Below, piece by piece: positions 36,424-45,249 of a stretch of DNA of 64,000 nt. The notes under the pieces are model-generated. The model did no database searches. It was not told the DNA's origin and saw only the letters and a list, made by a program, of their open reading frames with translations. The DNA lies in the NCBI RefSeq assembly GCF_000735605.1, contig NZ_JPKG01000020.1, forward strand, positions 1-64,000, given 5' to 3'. The translations under genes and the position numbers were made by a program. The DNA is from Allobosea sp. LC85 (GTDB taxonomy: Bacteria > Pseudomonadota > Alphaproteobacteria > Rhizobiales > Beijerinckiaceae). Each line of letters starts with the position of its first letter. Position 1 is the stretch's first letter.

Positions 36424-36439
36424 AGTTCCATTTGGAACT
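36424..36439. promoter_or_regulatory. Candidate MarR operator in a divergent promoter
   Basis: The perfect 16-bp inverted repeat agttcca-tt-tggaact sits between the divergent creatininase-family gene (GTG 36361) and the MarR gene (ATG 36455). Its length and symmetry are typical of MarR dimers, and its position would block both promoters. Confidence 0.75.
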
Positions 36440-36454
36440 AAACGGGAGCTCCTC

Positions 36455-36997
36455 ATGCGCCGCGCCCCCACCTCACTCTCGCGTCTCGACCATGAGCGCG
36501 AAGCGGCGTTGCGTGATCTCGACCCGCTCACCGTCACCAAGCTCTGGGACAATCCCTGCTGGCTGTCGTTCCGGCTGAACTTCGTCGCCTTCCGCTTCAA
36601 CGATCCGGTCTATCGCTGGATCGAGACACGCTACGGTCTCGTCCGTCCGGAATTCGTCGCGCTCTACGCGGTTGGCCTGAAGGAGGGGGTGGCCGCGAAG
36701 AACATCGTGGCCTCGTCCGGCTTGCCGAAGAACACGCTGAGCCGCGCCATCCAGAAGCTGCTGACACGACGCTTGCTCAAGCGCGAGACGGACCGGGACG
36801 ACCTGCGCAGCTTCGTGCTGCGCCTGACGCCCGCAGGCCGCGCCATTTTCGAGGAGACCATGCCGCTGATGGTTAAGCAGCAGAGCACCATGCTTTCGAC
36901 CTTGACCGAGGCCGAGCAGCGCCAGCTTTGCGAATTGATGGACAAGCTCGTCATCGCCTCTCCGGCATGGCCGGCGGATCTCGAGCCCCAGTCATAG
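36455..36997 (+). CDS. MarR family transcriptional regulator
   Basis: A 180-aa winged-helix regulator. The N-terminal extension is followed by the MarR core: LVRPEFVALYAVGLKEGVAAKNIVASSGLPKNTLSRAIQKL (in parts), then RRLLKRETDRDDLRSFVLRLTPAGRAIFEE, the DxR-type wing, and a C-terminal dimerisation helix (LTEAEQRQLCELMDKLV). ATG 36455 has GGGAG upstream. The perfect palindrome immediately upstream suggests that it represses itself and the divergent operon until a small substrate-like ligand binds. The binding-protein gene follows after 222 bp. Confidence 0.92.
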   Translation: MRRAPTSLSRLDHEREAALRDLDPLTVTKLWDNPCWLSFRLNFVAFRFNDPVYRWIETRYGLVRPEFVALYAVGLKEGVAAKNIVASSGLPKNTLSRAIQKLLTRRLLKRETDRDDLRSFVLRLTPAGRAIFEETMPLMVKQQSTMLSTLTEAEQRQLCELMDKLVIASPAWPADLEPQS

Positions 36998-37219
36998 ACC
37001 GGGTCGAGCGAAGCATTCTTCCAAGGGATTGCGGGATGGTGGTGGGTCTCCACTGCCGAACCGCGCCAATTCAGAACAACAGTCGAGCCAGGATCGCCTA
37101 ATCAAGTCACAGCACGGCGCCTCGTGGCGTGGGCCGACAGCCACCGCCGAGGCCGCACAACAAACCAGCGGAAGGGCCGACATGTCGACCTTTACCGAAA
37201 CAAAACAGGGGAACTCGTC
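36998..37219. other. Intergenic region before the peptide-binding protein
   Basis: No gene or strong hairpin is seen. It includes ggcgcctcgtggcgtgggcc (37109-37128), a weak inverted arrangement. It should carry the promoter or leader of the gene at 37220. Confidence 0.3.
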
Positions 37220-38812
37220 ATGAAGCTTGCAACGACCGTCCGCATCTTCGCACTCGCGGCAGCGCTCAGCGCCTCGGTCTCCGGGGTGGCGCTTGCGCAG
37301 ACGCTCACAATCGGCGTTCGCGCCGGCCCGGAATCGATCGATCCGCATTTCACTGCGACCGGCACCCATGCCGAAGCGCTGAAGCATGTCTTCGATACGC
37401 TGACCTGGTCGGGCGACAAACTGCAGATCGAGCCACGGCTCGCGACGAGCTGGAAAGCGATCGAGCCTTCAGTCTGGGAGTTCAAGCTGCGCCCAGGTGT
37501 CAAGTTCCATGACGGTTCCGACTTCACCGCCGAGGATGTGAAATTCTCGATCGAGCGCATCCCGGTGGTTGCCGGACCGAACCCGACCACGATCTATGTG
37601 CGCCGCGTCAAGGAGGTGAAGGTCATCGATCCGCTGACGGTCCATATCGTCACTGACGGGCCGGCCCCGAACCTGCCGAACGACTTCATCCGCCTCTTCA
37701 TCGTCTCCCACAAGGCGGCCGCCGGGCTGACCAAGGACAATGCCAACGAGGCCTTCAATACCGGAAAGGCAGCGGTCGGCACCGGCCCCTACAAGTTCGT
37801 ATCCTGGACGCCGAAGGACCAGCTCGTGCTGGAGCGCTTCGACGGCTACTGGGGCGAGAAGGAGCCATGGGCCCGCGTGCTGCGCAAGGAGCTGCCGAAC
37901 GACGCCGCCCGCGTCGCCCAGCTCAAGGCCGGGCAGGTCGATATCATTGTGCGCGCGCCGGCGTCCGACGTGCCGACCCTGAAACGCGACTCCAAGCTCG
38001 CGGTCACGACGGTCGATACGGTCTATGTCTTCAACATGGAGCTCGACATGCGGGACAAGTCCCCGCAGGTCAGCGCCAAGGATGGTTCGCCGCTGCCGAA
38101 GAATCCGCTCCAGGACGTCAAGGTGCGCGAGGCGATCGATCTCGCCATCGATCGCCCGGCCCTGGCGGAAATCGCGATGGAAGGTCTCGGCTCACCGGTG
38201 AACCAGCTCGTGACGCCGGATATCGCCGGCTACAACAAGTCGCTGCCGCCGCTGAAGCCCGACCTGGCCAAGGCCAAGAAGCTGATGGAGGAGGCCGGCT
38301 ACGCCAACGGCTTCAAGGTCGCCTTCTCGTTCACCAATGATCGTCTCCCCGGCGACCGCCAGGTCGGCACGTCCATCGCGCAGATGCTGGCGCGGATCGG
38401 CATCGAGGTGAATGCCAACGCCCAGCCTGGCGCGGTTTTCTTCCCGGCCCGTCTGCGTGGCGATTTCTCGATGTCGATGTCCGGCTGGGGCACGCTGACC
38501 GGCGAGGCCAACTACACGCTCTCCTCGGTGGTGCACTCCAACGATCCGGCGAAAAAGCTCGGCGCCTTCAACGTGCTGGGCTACAAGAACGTCGAGCTCG
38601 ACAAGCTGATCGAGGATGCGGCGGTCGAGATGGATGAGGCCAAGCGCAACAAGCTCCTCGCCGATGCCAACGCCATCGTCGCACAGGACCGGCCGCGTCT
38701 GCCGATCGTCGCCGTCGGCTCCGCCTGGGCCATGCAGAAGGACAAGGTCGCGATCAGGCCGCGCGTGGATGAGGACACGCTCGCCATGGACATCAAACCC
38801 GCCAAGAAATGA
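37220..38812 (+). CDS. Peptide-type ABC substrate-binding protein (family 5)
   Basis: A 530-aa periplasmic protein of the DppA/OppA family. The signal peptide (TVRIFALAAALSASVSGVALAQ) is followed by TLTIGVRAGPESIDPHF, AEALKHVFDTLTW, KLRPGVKFHDGSDFTAEDVKFSIERI (in parts), GTGPYKFVSWTPKDQLVLERFDGYWG and VREAIDLAIDRPALAE, all standard for SBP_bac_5. ATG 37220 follows AGGGGAAC. It supplies the permease and ATPase genes encoded divergently at 32-35.6 kb. It is followed by an isoaspartyl peptidase gene, which hints that the imported solute contains an amide or isopeptide bond. Confidence 0.93.
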   Translation: MKLATTVRIFALAAALSASVSGVALAQTLTIGVRAGPESIDPHFTATGTHAEALKHVFDTLTWSGDKLQIEPRLATSWKAIEPSVWEFKLRPGVKFHDGSDFTAEDVKFSIERIPVVAGPNPTTIYVRRVKEVKVIDPLTVHIVTDGPAPNLPNDFIRLFIVSHKAAAGLTKDNANEAFNTGKAAVGTGPYKFVSWTPKDQLVLERFDGYWGEKEPWARVLRKELPNDAARVAQLKAGQVDIIVRAPASDVPTLKRDSKLAVTTVDTVYVFNMELDMRDKSPQVSAKDGSPLPKNPLQDVKVREAIDLAIDRPALAEIAMEGLGSPVNQLVTPDIAGYNKSLPPLKPDLAKAKKLMEEAGYANGFKVAFSFTNDRLPGDRQVGTSIAQMLARIGIEVNANAQPGAVFFPARLRGDFSMSMSGWGTLTGEANYTLSSVVHSNDPAKKLGAFNVLGYKNVELDKLIEDAAVEMDEAKRNKLLADANAIVAQDRPRLPIVAVGSAWAMQKDKVAIRPRVDEDTLAMDIKPAKK

Positions 38813-39017
38813 GGCTTCGGCCTCGGTGGACCGATTCTGGCAGATATGCGGGAACCGGTATAAAAACGCGCCGGACGAGTATCGGGCATGCGTGGAGAGA
38901 CTAGCCGCAGGACCAGTAGGTGGGGTATGTGCCCCGCCGCCTGCTCTCCCCCTTTCCCGACTACACCGGTTCGACCTCTCCCGCTGCGGGAGAGAGGGAA
39001 ACGCACCAGGATAACCC
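38813..39017 (+). other. Spacer with GC hairpin before the isoaspartyl peptidase gene
   Basis: Contains the hairpin ctctcccg-ct-gcgggagag (38976-38995) about 25 bp before ATG 39018, in the surroundings of a common pyrimidine-rich intergenic repeat. Only a weak ribosome site (accagga) is seen. No gene. Confidence 0.5.
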
Positions 39018-39986
39018 ATGACAATGTCACCTATTGCCCTGGCCATTCATGGCGGATGTGGCACTTTGCCCAAGGCCGAGATGACCGAAACGGAGTGGAC
39101 CGAGGCCAAGGCGGATCTCGCCGCCTCGCTCCGCGCCGGCTGGGCGGTTCTCACCAAGGGCGGCTCGGCCGTCGATGCGGTCGAGGCCGCGGTGCTGGTG
39201 ATGGAGAATTCGCCGCATTTCAATGCCGGCCACGGCGCAGCGTTCAACGCGGATGGCGAGCATGAGCTCGACGCCTCCATCATGGATGGCGAGACGCTGG
39301 CTGCCGGCGCACTCTGTGGCGTCAAGCGCATCCGCAACCCGATCGGCGCCGCCAAGGTGCTGATGCGCCGCGGCGACCCGCTTTTCCTGGCCGGCACGGC
39401 TGCCGACAGCTTCGCCGAGTCGGAAGGGCTCGACATGGTCGAGAACGAGTATTTCTCGACCGAGCGGCGCCGCAAGAACCTGTCCTCGATGAAGATCCGC
39501 GAGCTCGTCGGCACCATGTCCGAAGCAAGCGAGGCAGAGAAGCACGGCACGGTCGGCGCGGTCGCGCTGGATGCCCAGGGCCATCTCGCCGCCGCAACCT
39601 CCACCGGCGGCTACACCAACAAGCCGGCTGGGCGCGTCGGCGACACGCCGATCATTGGCGCCGGCACCTATGCGCGCGACGGGCGTTGCGCGGTCTCGGG
39701 TACGGGCAAGGGCGAGTATTTCATCCGCTACTGCGTCGGGCACGAGATCGCCTCGCTGATGGCCTATGCCGGTCTCGGCCTCGAGGAGGCGACTGCCCGG
39801 GCAATCGCCGAGCTCACCGAGCACAGGATCGGTGCTGGCCTCGTCGCGATTGGCGCCGATGGCAGCATCGTTGCGCCGTATAACTCCGAGGGCATGTATC
39901 GCGGCTGGGTGACGCCCGATGGCTTCATCCATGTCGCGACCCATGGCGATGTCGAAGTCGCCGGCCAGATCGAGGCGGCTGCGTGA
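39018..39986 (+). CDS. Isoaspartyl peptidase / L-asparaginase (Ntn hydrolase)
   Basis: A 322-aa plant-type asparaginase that hydrolyses beta-aspartyl dipeptides and asparagine. It is made as a precursor that cuts itself before a threonine; that residue is Thr178 in EKHGTVGAVALD. Other family segments are LAIHGGCGTLPK, GGSAVDAVEAAVLVMENSPHFNAGHGAAFN (in parts), LDASIMDGETLAAGA, TSTGGYTNKPAGRVGDTPIIGAGTYA and SGTGKGEYFIRY. There is no signal peptide, so it acts in the cytoplasm on imported substrate. It overlaps the next gene by four bases, forming a three-gene unit with a ketopantoate-reductase-like enzyme and an SDR. Confidence 0.93.
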   Translation: MTMSPIALAIHGGCGTLPKAEMTETEWTEAKADLAASLRAGWAVLTKGGSAVDAVEAAVLVMENSPHFNAGHGAAFNADGEHELDASIMDGETLAAGALCGVKRIRNPIGAAKVLMRRGDPLFLAGTAADSFAESEGLDMVENEYFSTERRRKNLSSMKIRELVGTMSEASEAEKHGTVGAVALDAQGHLAAATSTGGYTNKPAGRVGDTPIIGAGTYARDGRCAVSGTGKGEYFIRYCVGHEIASLMAYAGLGLEEATARAIAELTEHRIGAGLVAIGADGSIVAPYNSEGMYRGWVTPDGFIHVATHGDVEVAGQIEAAA

Positions 39987-41026
39987 GCACGCCCGAGCCG
40001 ATCGTCATCTGGGGCGCGGGCGCGATCGGCGGCACGCTTGGGGCCTACTGGACGCGCGCGGGCATCCCCGTCCTGCTCGTCGATGTCGTTCCCGAACATG
40101 TCGAAGCCTGCCGGACGACGGGGCTCGCGATCAGCGGGCCGATCGAGGAGTTTCGCCAGGTCGTGCCCGCGGTGACGCCGGCGGAGCTGACCGGAACCTA
40201 CAGGCGCATCGTGCTCGCGGTGAAGGCGGGTGCCACGGAAGCGGCTCTCGACGCGCTGGCCCCACATCTGGCCGAAGACGGCTTCGTGCTCTCCGCCCAG
40301 AACGGTCTCAACGAACTGGCCATTGCCGGGCGCGTCGGCGAGGCCCGCACCATGGGCTGTTTCGTCAATTTCGGCGCGGACTGGCACGGGCCGGGCGAGA
40401 TTCTCTACGGCAATCGCGGCGCTGTCGTCGTGGGCGAGATCGATGGCGCGATGACGCCACGCGCCCTCGAGATGCACAGGCTGATGCTGCTCTTCGAGTC
40501 CGACTCCATTCTGACCAGCAATATCTGGGGCTATCTCTGGGGCAAGCTCGCCTATGGTGCGATGCTGTTCGCTACCGCGCTGACGGATGATTCGATGTCG
40601 GCGAATTTCGCCGATCCGAAGCGGCTTCCTGTCTGGCTCGAGCTCGGGCGTGAGGTCGGTGCGGTCGCGGCAGCGCGCGGAGTGTCCTCGCTCGGTTTCG
40701 GCGAATTCGATCCGATGGTCTTCGCGCCGGGCCGGCCGGAATATCCGCAGATCGCGACGATCGCCTGGCTCGCAGACTATACCTCGAAGACGGCCAAGAC
40801 CCGTTCCGGCATCTGGCGCGACCTTGCCGTGCGCAAGCGCAAGACCGAAGTCGACCCCCAGATCGGCATCATCGCGCGCCTCGGGCGCGAGGCAGGGGTT
40901 CCGACGCCGGCGATCGAGACGCTGGTGAAACTGGTTCACGAGGTCGAGGACGGCGAGCGCCCACTCTCCTTCGATACGCTCAAGGTGCTGATCGACCAAT
41001 GCAACTCCGCTTCGACAATCGCGTAG
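39983..41026 (+). CDS. 2-dehydropantoate 2-reductase family protein
   Basis: A 347-aa NADP-dependent dehydrogenase of the ApbA/PanE type. It has an N-terminal Rossmann motif (IVIWGAGAIGGTLGAYWTRAGI), SAQNGLNELAIAGRVG, the helical C-terminal domain (NIWGYLWGKLAYGAMLFATALTDD) and VPTPAIETLVKLVHEVE. The GTG start overlaps the upstream stop. True PanE is usually not placed in a peptide-catabolic cluster, so this paralogue probably reduces a different 2-oxo acid made from the imported compound. The SDR gene begins 27 bases before its stop. Confidence 0.88.
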   Translation: MSTPEPIVIWGAGAIGGTLGAYWTRAGIPVLLVDVVPEHVEACRTTGLAISGPIEEFRQVVPAVTPAELTGTYRRIVLAVKAGATEAALDALAPHLAEDGFVLSAQNGLNELAIAGRVGEARTMGCFVNFGADWHGPGEILYGNRGAVVVGEIDGAMTPRALEMHRLMLLFESDSILTSNIWGYLWGKLAYGAMLFATALTDDSMSANFADPKRLPVWLELGREVGAVAAARGVSSLGFGEFDPMVFAPGRPEYPQIATIAWLADYTSKTAKTRSGIWRDLAVRKRKTEVDPQIGIIARLGREAGVPTPAIETLVKLVHEVEDGERPLSFDTLKVLIDQCNSASTIA

Positions 41027-41754
41027 CCCTTGTCACGGGCGCGGCCCAGGGCATTGGCCGCGCCATCGCGTCCGCTCTGGTTCAGTCCGGGGCTAAAGTG
41101 CATCTCGCCGATATCGATGCCGAGGGGGTCGCGAAAACCGCGGCTGAGATCGGAGCCCAATTCCACACCGTCGATCTTGCAACGCCGGAAGCGGCGCGCG
41201 ATCTGGTCGGCGGGATCTCGGTCGGAAGCGGCTCGCTCGACCTGCTCGTCCATGCGGCGGGCGGCGTGCGCGGCCAGGTCGGCCGGCCGATCGAGGACAT
41301 TCCGGAAGCAGACTGGCGCACCATTTTCGCGGCCAATGTCGATGCCGCCTTCTTCCTGGCGCAGGCCGCAGCACCGGTGATGAAACAGGCCGGCTATGGG
41401 CGTGTCGTCACCATTTCGTCGGGGGCCGGACTGCGCCCGAGCCTCACCGGCATCCAGGCCTATGCCAGCGCCAAACATGCGCTGGTCGGGCTGACGAAGC
41501 AGCTCGCCTGGGAACTGGGCCCGCACGGCATCACGGTGAACTCCGTTGCGCCTGGCTTTGTGCGCTCCAATCCGGCGACGGAACGGCAATGGCAAAGCTA
41601 TGGCGAGGCTGGCCAGAAGAAGTTGGTCGAAAGCATCCACACCCGCCGCCTCGGTACGCCCGAGGACATCGCCAATGCGACGCTGTTTTTCCTCAGCGAA
41701 CAGGCCGGCTGGATCAGCGGCCAGGTGCTTTCCGTCGACGGCGGACGCTCCTGA
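40999..41754 (+). CDS. SDR family oxidoreductase
   Basis: A 251-aa classical short-chain dehydrogenase. The cofactor motif is VTGAAQGIGRAIASALVQSG. LLVHAAGGVRGQVG has the NAG position as HAAG. The catalytic Ser-Tyr-Lys is in TISSGAGLRPSLTGIQAYASAKHALVG (in parts). The C-terminal LGTPEDIANATLFFLSEQAGWISGQVLSVDGG is typical. It overlaps the preceding reductase gene by 28 bp and is the last gene of the rightward unit. The substrate is probably a hydroxy or oxo intermediate of the same pathway. Confidence 0.92.
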   Translation: MQLRFDNRVALVTGAAQGIGRAIASALVQSGAKVHLADIDAEGVAKTAAEIGAQFHTVDLATPEAARDLVGGISVGSGSLDLLVHAAGGVRGQVGRPIEDIPEADWRTIFAANVDAAFFLAQAAAPVMKQAGYGRVVTISSGAGLRPSLTGIQAYASAKHALVGLTKQLAWELGPHGITVNSVAPGFVRSNPATERQWQSYGEAGQKKLVESIHTRRLGTPEDIANATLFFLSEQAGWISGQVLSVDGGRS

Positions 41755-41881
41755 GCATTGGGGCGTTTTGCGGGCGCCGACGCGGTTTTTCACGGCATCA
41801 TTGCCACATGCATATTTTCGACCCTACAGTGCTCCCCGGGCTGGCATGAGCCAACCTGAATAGCGACTGAAGGAATAGCAC

Positions 41882-42091
41882 GTGAGCACGGGTACCGTGA
41901 AATGGTTCAACGAGACCAAGGGCTATGGTTTCATCACCCCTGACGCGGGCGGAAGCGATATTTTCGTCCATATCAGCGCTGTCGAGCGTTCGGGCCTGCG
42001 CGGCCTGAACGAAGGCCAGAAGATCAGCTACGATCTCGAGGCCGATCGCAAGACCGGCAAGTCCTCGGCGGTCAACCTCAAGACGGCTTGA
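41882..42091 (+). CDS. Cold-shock protein (CspA family), copy 1
   Basis: A 69-aa single-stranded nucleic-acid-binding protein. The cold-shock domain shows RNP1 KGYGFITPD and RNP2 [10 protein letters not shown], with start [16 protein letters not shown] 41882 is preceded by GAAGGAAT. It has a short upstream space (127 bp) and a strong hairpin terminator 130 bp downstream. A second family member lies at 49203. The sequences are similar but not identical (GLRGLNEGQKISYDLE here, [16 protein letters not shown] there). Confidence 0.95.
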   Translation: MSTGTVKWFNETKGYGFITPDAGGSDIFVHISAVERSGLRGLNEGQKISYDLEADRKTGKSSAVNLKTA

Positions 42092-42219
42092 TCTTAGCCT
42101 TCTGCGGGAGGGCGATCGGCGGCGTCACCTCCCGAGCCAATGCGAATCTCTATCTCTCTATCCGGACTGAAGACGATTCCCGGCATGCCCGTCGCCCCAA
42201 GGCGGCGGTAGAAAGGACC

Positions 42220-42244
42220 AGGGCCAGCCCGAAGGGCCGGCCCT
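42220..42244. terminator. Bidirectional hairpin between csp copy 1 and the enolase-family gene
   Basis: Stem agggcc-a-gccc / gggc-c-ggccct with a gaa loop: ten pairs and one mismatch, between convergent genes. There is little T-run. Confidence 0.65.
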
Positions 42245-42258
42245 CACATGCATCTAGT

Positions 42259-43440
42259 CTAGAGCTTGAACAGCTCCCGCCCCGTCTGATGGGCGCGGAT
42301 GTAATCCCAGTCATAGCTCACGCCGAGGCCCGGCCCCGTGGGCACGGGAAAGCACCCATCCTTGTCGACGCCCTCGAGTTGGTCGCTGTAACCGCAGGTA
42401 TAGACCGGCGGCACGGCATTGGGGCAATCCGGGCCGACCAGCGCAAGCTCATAGAAATTGGTGTTGCGCGTCGCGGCCATGCAGTGGCGGTGTGCGGGGC
42501 CGCAGGCATGGATCTCGACATCGACGCCAAAGGCCTCAGCGAGATGGGCGATCTTCATCGCGCCGGTGATGCCGAGATCGTATTCCGGATCGGAGCGCAG
42601 CATGTCGGTGCCGCCATTGATCAGGAAATCGGCCTTGGGCTCGAAGCCGCGCAGATACTCCGTCTGCAGGATCGGCGTCTTCAGCATCTCGCGCAGCTTC
42701 TTGTGGGCGAAAGCCGAGACGCCACAGTCGCGCATCGGGTCTTCGTACCAGAAATAGCCGCCCTCGTCGCAGGCACGCCCGACATAGAGGGCATCGGCGA
42801 AGGTTCTGAGCTCATTGGCCGGATCGAGCATCAGCGTCATGCGGTCGCCGACAGTCCTGGCGACATGCAGGACGTTCGCCGCCTCCTCCCGCGCGTCGCC
42901 CTCATGCCAGCCATGGAGCTTGAAGGCACGATAGCCCAGCGCGTAGCAGGCCTCGGCGAAGTCGGAGAAGGCCTCCTTGCTGTCGAGCCCGCCATTGCGG
43001 TCGCCGTGATAGGTCGAGGCATAGGTCTTGAGCCTCGTGCGGAAGCCGCCGAGCAATTGCGAGACCGAGGCGCCGAAGCGCTTTCCGGCGAGGTCCCAGA
43101 GCGCGATGTCGATCGGCCCGATACCCATGCCGTCATGCTGGCGGAGTTCCCGCTTCATGTCGTTCCAGATCTCTTCGCGGTGGTCCGGGTTGCGGCCGAG
43201 CAGATTGGGGGCAAGCGAGAGCGTCTGCGCCATCGTGGCCCGCGTTCCGCCCCAATGCATGACATATTGCCCCTCGGCGCCGTCGTCGCTGCGGATGACG
43301 ATGGCAAACTTGGTCAGCTCGAGCTCGGAATCCGGCTTGTACCCGACATTGTAGACCGCGCGGGCATTCTCGGCCGAGCGGCCGAGATTTCTGCTCCTGA
43401 ACGAGAATTCGACGACCTCAACCTCTGCAATCCTGGTCAT
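42259..43440 (-). CDS. Mandelate racemase/muconate lactonizing enzyme family protein
   Basis: A 393-aa enolase-superfamily enzyme, probably an acid-sugar dehydratase or racemase. The N-terminal cap domain has IGPIDIALWDLAGKRFG. The barrel carries the base motif FKLHGWHEG (Lys-x-His), metal ligands LMLDPANE, FWYEDPM and ILQTEYLRG, and later RSDPEYDLG and IHACGPAHRHCMAATRN with the histidine of the mandelate-racemase subgroup. It is the last gene of the GntR-TRAP operon and 10 bp from the TRAP large subunit, so the transporter very likely imports its substrate. Which sugar acid is used cannot be told from sequence alone. Confidence 0.9.
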   Translation of the reverse strand: MTRIAEVEVVEFSFRSRNLGRSAENARAVYNVGYKPDSELELTKFAIVIRSDDGAEGQYVMHWGGTRATMAQTLSLAPNLLGRNPDHREEIWNDMKRELRQHDGMGIGPIDIALWDLAGKRFGASVSQLLGGFRTRLKTYASTYHGDRNGGLDSKEAFSDFAEACYALGYRAFKLHGWHEGDAREEAANVLHVARTVGDRMTLMLDPANELRTFADALYVGRACDEGGYFWYEDPMRDCGVSAFAHKKLREMLKTPILQTEYLRGFEPKADFLINGGTDMLRSDPEYDLGITGAMKIAHLAEAFGVDVEIHACGPAHRHCMAATRNTNFYELALVGPDCPNAVPPVYTCGYSDQLEGVDKDGCFPVPTGPGLGVSYDWDYIRAHQTGRELFKL

Positions 43441-43450
43441 GATGATCCTC

Positions 43451-44725
43451 TCAGAAACCGGCGATCCGGGGGAGCCAGAGGCTCAGGGCCGGCACATAGG
43501 TGATGATGGCGAGCGCCACGACGAGCGCGATCAGGAAGGGCCAGAGTTCGCGGAGCAGCGCACCGAGCTTCACGCGCGTGATCGCCATCGCGACGAAGCA
43601 GAGCACGCCGACTGGCGGTGTCACCTGGCCGATGACGAGGTTGACCAGCAGCACGATCCCGAAATGCACGAGATCGATCTGCAATGCGGTCAGCAGCGGC
43701 AGCAGGATCGGCACCAGGATGATCATGATGGCGATCGTCTCCATGAACATGCCGGCAATCAGCAGGGCGATGTTCAGGATCAGCAGGACCACCAGCGGAT
43801 CCGTTGAGATCGAGGTCATGAAGGCGGTGACCAGCTGCGGCGCCTGCTCGATGGCGAGAATCCAGCTGAAGGGCGAGGCGGCGGCGACGATGGCGATGAT
43901 CACGGCCGTCTCGCGCGCCGTGCCGATCAGGATCGCCGGCAGGTCAGCAAGCTTGATCGAACGGTAGATGAACATGCCGACGACGAGGGAATAGGCGGCG
44001 GCGACGCCAGCGATCTCGGTCGCGGTGAACAGCCCCGCCCGGAAGCCGACGATGATCAGCACCGGCATCAGCAGCGCCAGCGAGGCGTATTTGAACTCCT
44101 TCCAGAGATTGGGGAACGAGAAGGCGCCGGCCGGCTTGAAGTCGCGGCGCAGCGCCAGGATGGCGATGGTCGCCATGATGCAGCCGGCCATCACCAGGCC
44201 AGGAATGATGCCGGCGACGAAGAGGCTGCCGAGCGAGATATTGGCCTGCCAGGCATAGACCACCATCAGGATCGAGGGCGGAATGATCGGGCCAAGCGTG
44301 CCGGCAACCGCCGACAGCGCCGCTCCAAACGCGCGCGGATAGCCCATGCGTTCGAGCTGCGGCACGAAGACCCGCGCGGCTGCCGCCGTATCGGCGACGG
44401 ATGAGCCGGAGATGCCGGAGAGAAAGACCTCGCCGACGACCAGCGTATGGGCCGGGCCGCCGCGGATATGGCCGACCAGTGCCTTGGTGAAGCTGAACAG
44501 CCGCTCGGAAATGCCCGACGCGTTCATCAGGGAGCCGGCGAGCGTGAAGAGCGGGATCGCCAGCAGCGGGAAGGACTGCACGCCGGCCACGATGCGCTGG
44601 GCGGCGACGGTGAGTGGCACGCCTTCGATGAAGATCGTCAGCAGGGCCGAGCCTGCCATCGCGATCCAGATCGGAGTGCCGACCACGAGCAGGACGGCGA
44701 AGGTGAGGAGAAGGATGGAGACCAT
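43451..44725 (-). CDS. TRAP transporter large permease (DctM)
   Basis: A 424-aa membrane protein with about 12 spans, the ion-coupled channel of a TRAP importer. Family segments are ILLLTFAVLLVVGTPIWIAMAGSALL, SFPLLAIPLFTLAGSLMNASG, VLVGEVFLSGISGSSVADTAA (read VVGEVF), LGPIIPPSILMVVYAW and GQVTPPVGVLCFVAMAI. It begins five bases after the small permease stop and is followed by the enolase-family gene. It acts with the DctQ and DctP proteins encoded just upstream. Confidence 0.95.
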   Translation of the reverse strand: MVSILLLTFAVLLVVGTPIWIAMAGSALLTIFIEGVPLTVAAQRIVAGVQSFPLLAIPLFTLAGSLMNASGISERLFSFTKALVGHIRGGPAHTLVVGEVFLSGISGSSVADTAAAARVFVPQLERMGYPRAFGAALSAVAGTLGPIIPPSILMVVYAWQANISLGSLFVAGIIPGLVMAGCIMATIAILALRRDFKPAGAFSFPNLWKEFKYASLALLMPVLIIVGFRAGLFTATEIAGVAAAYSLVVGMFIYRSIKLADLPAILIGTARETAVIIAIVAAASPFSWILAIEQAPQLVTAFMTSISTDPLVVLLILNIALLIAGMFMETIAIMIILVPILLPLLTALQIDLVHFGIVLLVNLVIGQVTPPVGVLCFVAMAITRVKLGALLRELWPFLIALVVALAIITYVPALSLWLPRIAGF

Positions 44726-44730
44726 GCCTG

Positions 44731-45243
44731 CTAGTCCCGCGTCGTGATGTCGGACCAGAGCGCGCCGGTCAGGCCTTCGTCGATCAGGTTGCGCAGGAGA
44801 TGCAGCAGCGACAGCACGCTCCCGACGAAGAGCGGCGCAACCGTCCAGCCGGCCGAGATGCCGAGCATCGGCGTCAGGTTCGGCAGTTCGCGCTGAAGAT
44901 AGCGCCAGGAGAACCAGGTCAGCGCGCCGAGAACCGCGGCTGTCACCAGGAGCGCCATGACGCCGAAGATGGCGCAGAGCCAGCGCGGGGCGAACAGCAC
45001 CACGACATCGATGATGATGTGGGTCCGGGCGTGGAATGCATTGGCGATGCCGAGGAAGATCATCCAGCCGAACAGCAGCAGGATCAGTTCCTCGGACCAG
45101 GTCAGCGGATCGTTCAGCGCGTAGCGAAAGACGACGGCGGCGCAGACCAGCGTCGCGATCGCGCCGTGCAGCGCGGCAAGGAAGGCGTTCTCCAGGCGGC
45201 TCGACCAGTCGTCGAGCCGCCGGATCAGGTCGAGGCCCGTCAT
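44731..45243 (-). CDS. TRAP transporter small permease (DctQ)
   Basis: A 170-aa four-span membrane protein. Typical DctQ pattern: ALHGAIATLVCAAVVFRYALNDPLTWSEELILLLFGWMIFLGIANAF (in parts), then RTHIIIDVVV, LFAPRWLCAIFGVMALLVTAAVLGAL and WTVAPLFVGSVLSLLHLL. It lies six bases after the binding-protein stop and five bases before dctM, so the three are one transcript. Confidence 0.93.
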   Translation of the reverse strand: MTGLDLIRRLDDWSSRLENAFLAALHGAIATLVCAAVVFRYALNDPLTWSEELILLLFGWMIFLGIANAFHARTHIIIDVVVLFAPRWLCAIFGVMALLVTAAVLGALTWFSWRYLQRELPNLTPMLGISAGWTVAPLFVGSVLSLLHLLRNLIDEGLTGALWSDITTRD

Positions 45244-45249
45244 GACGGG

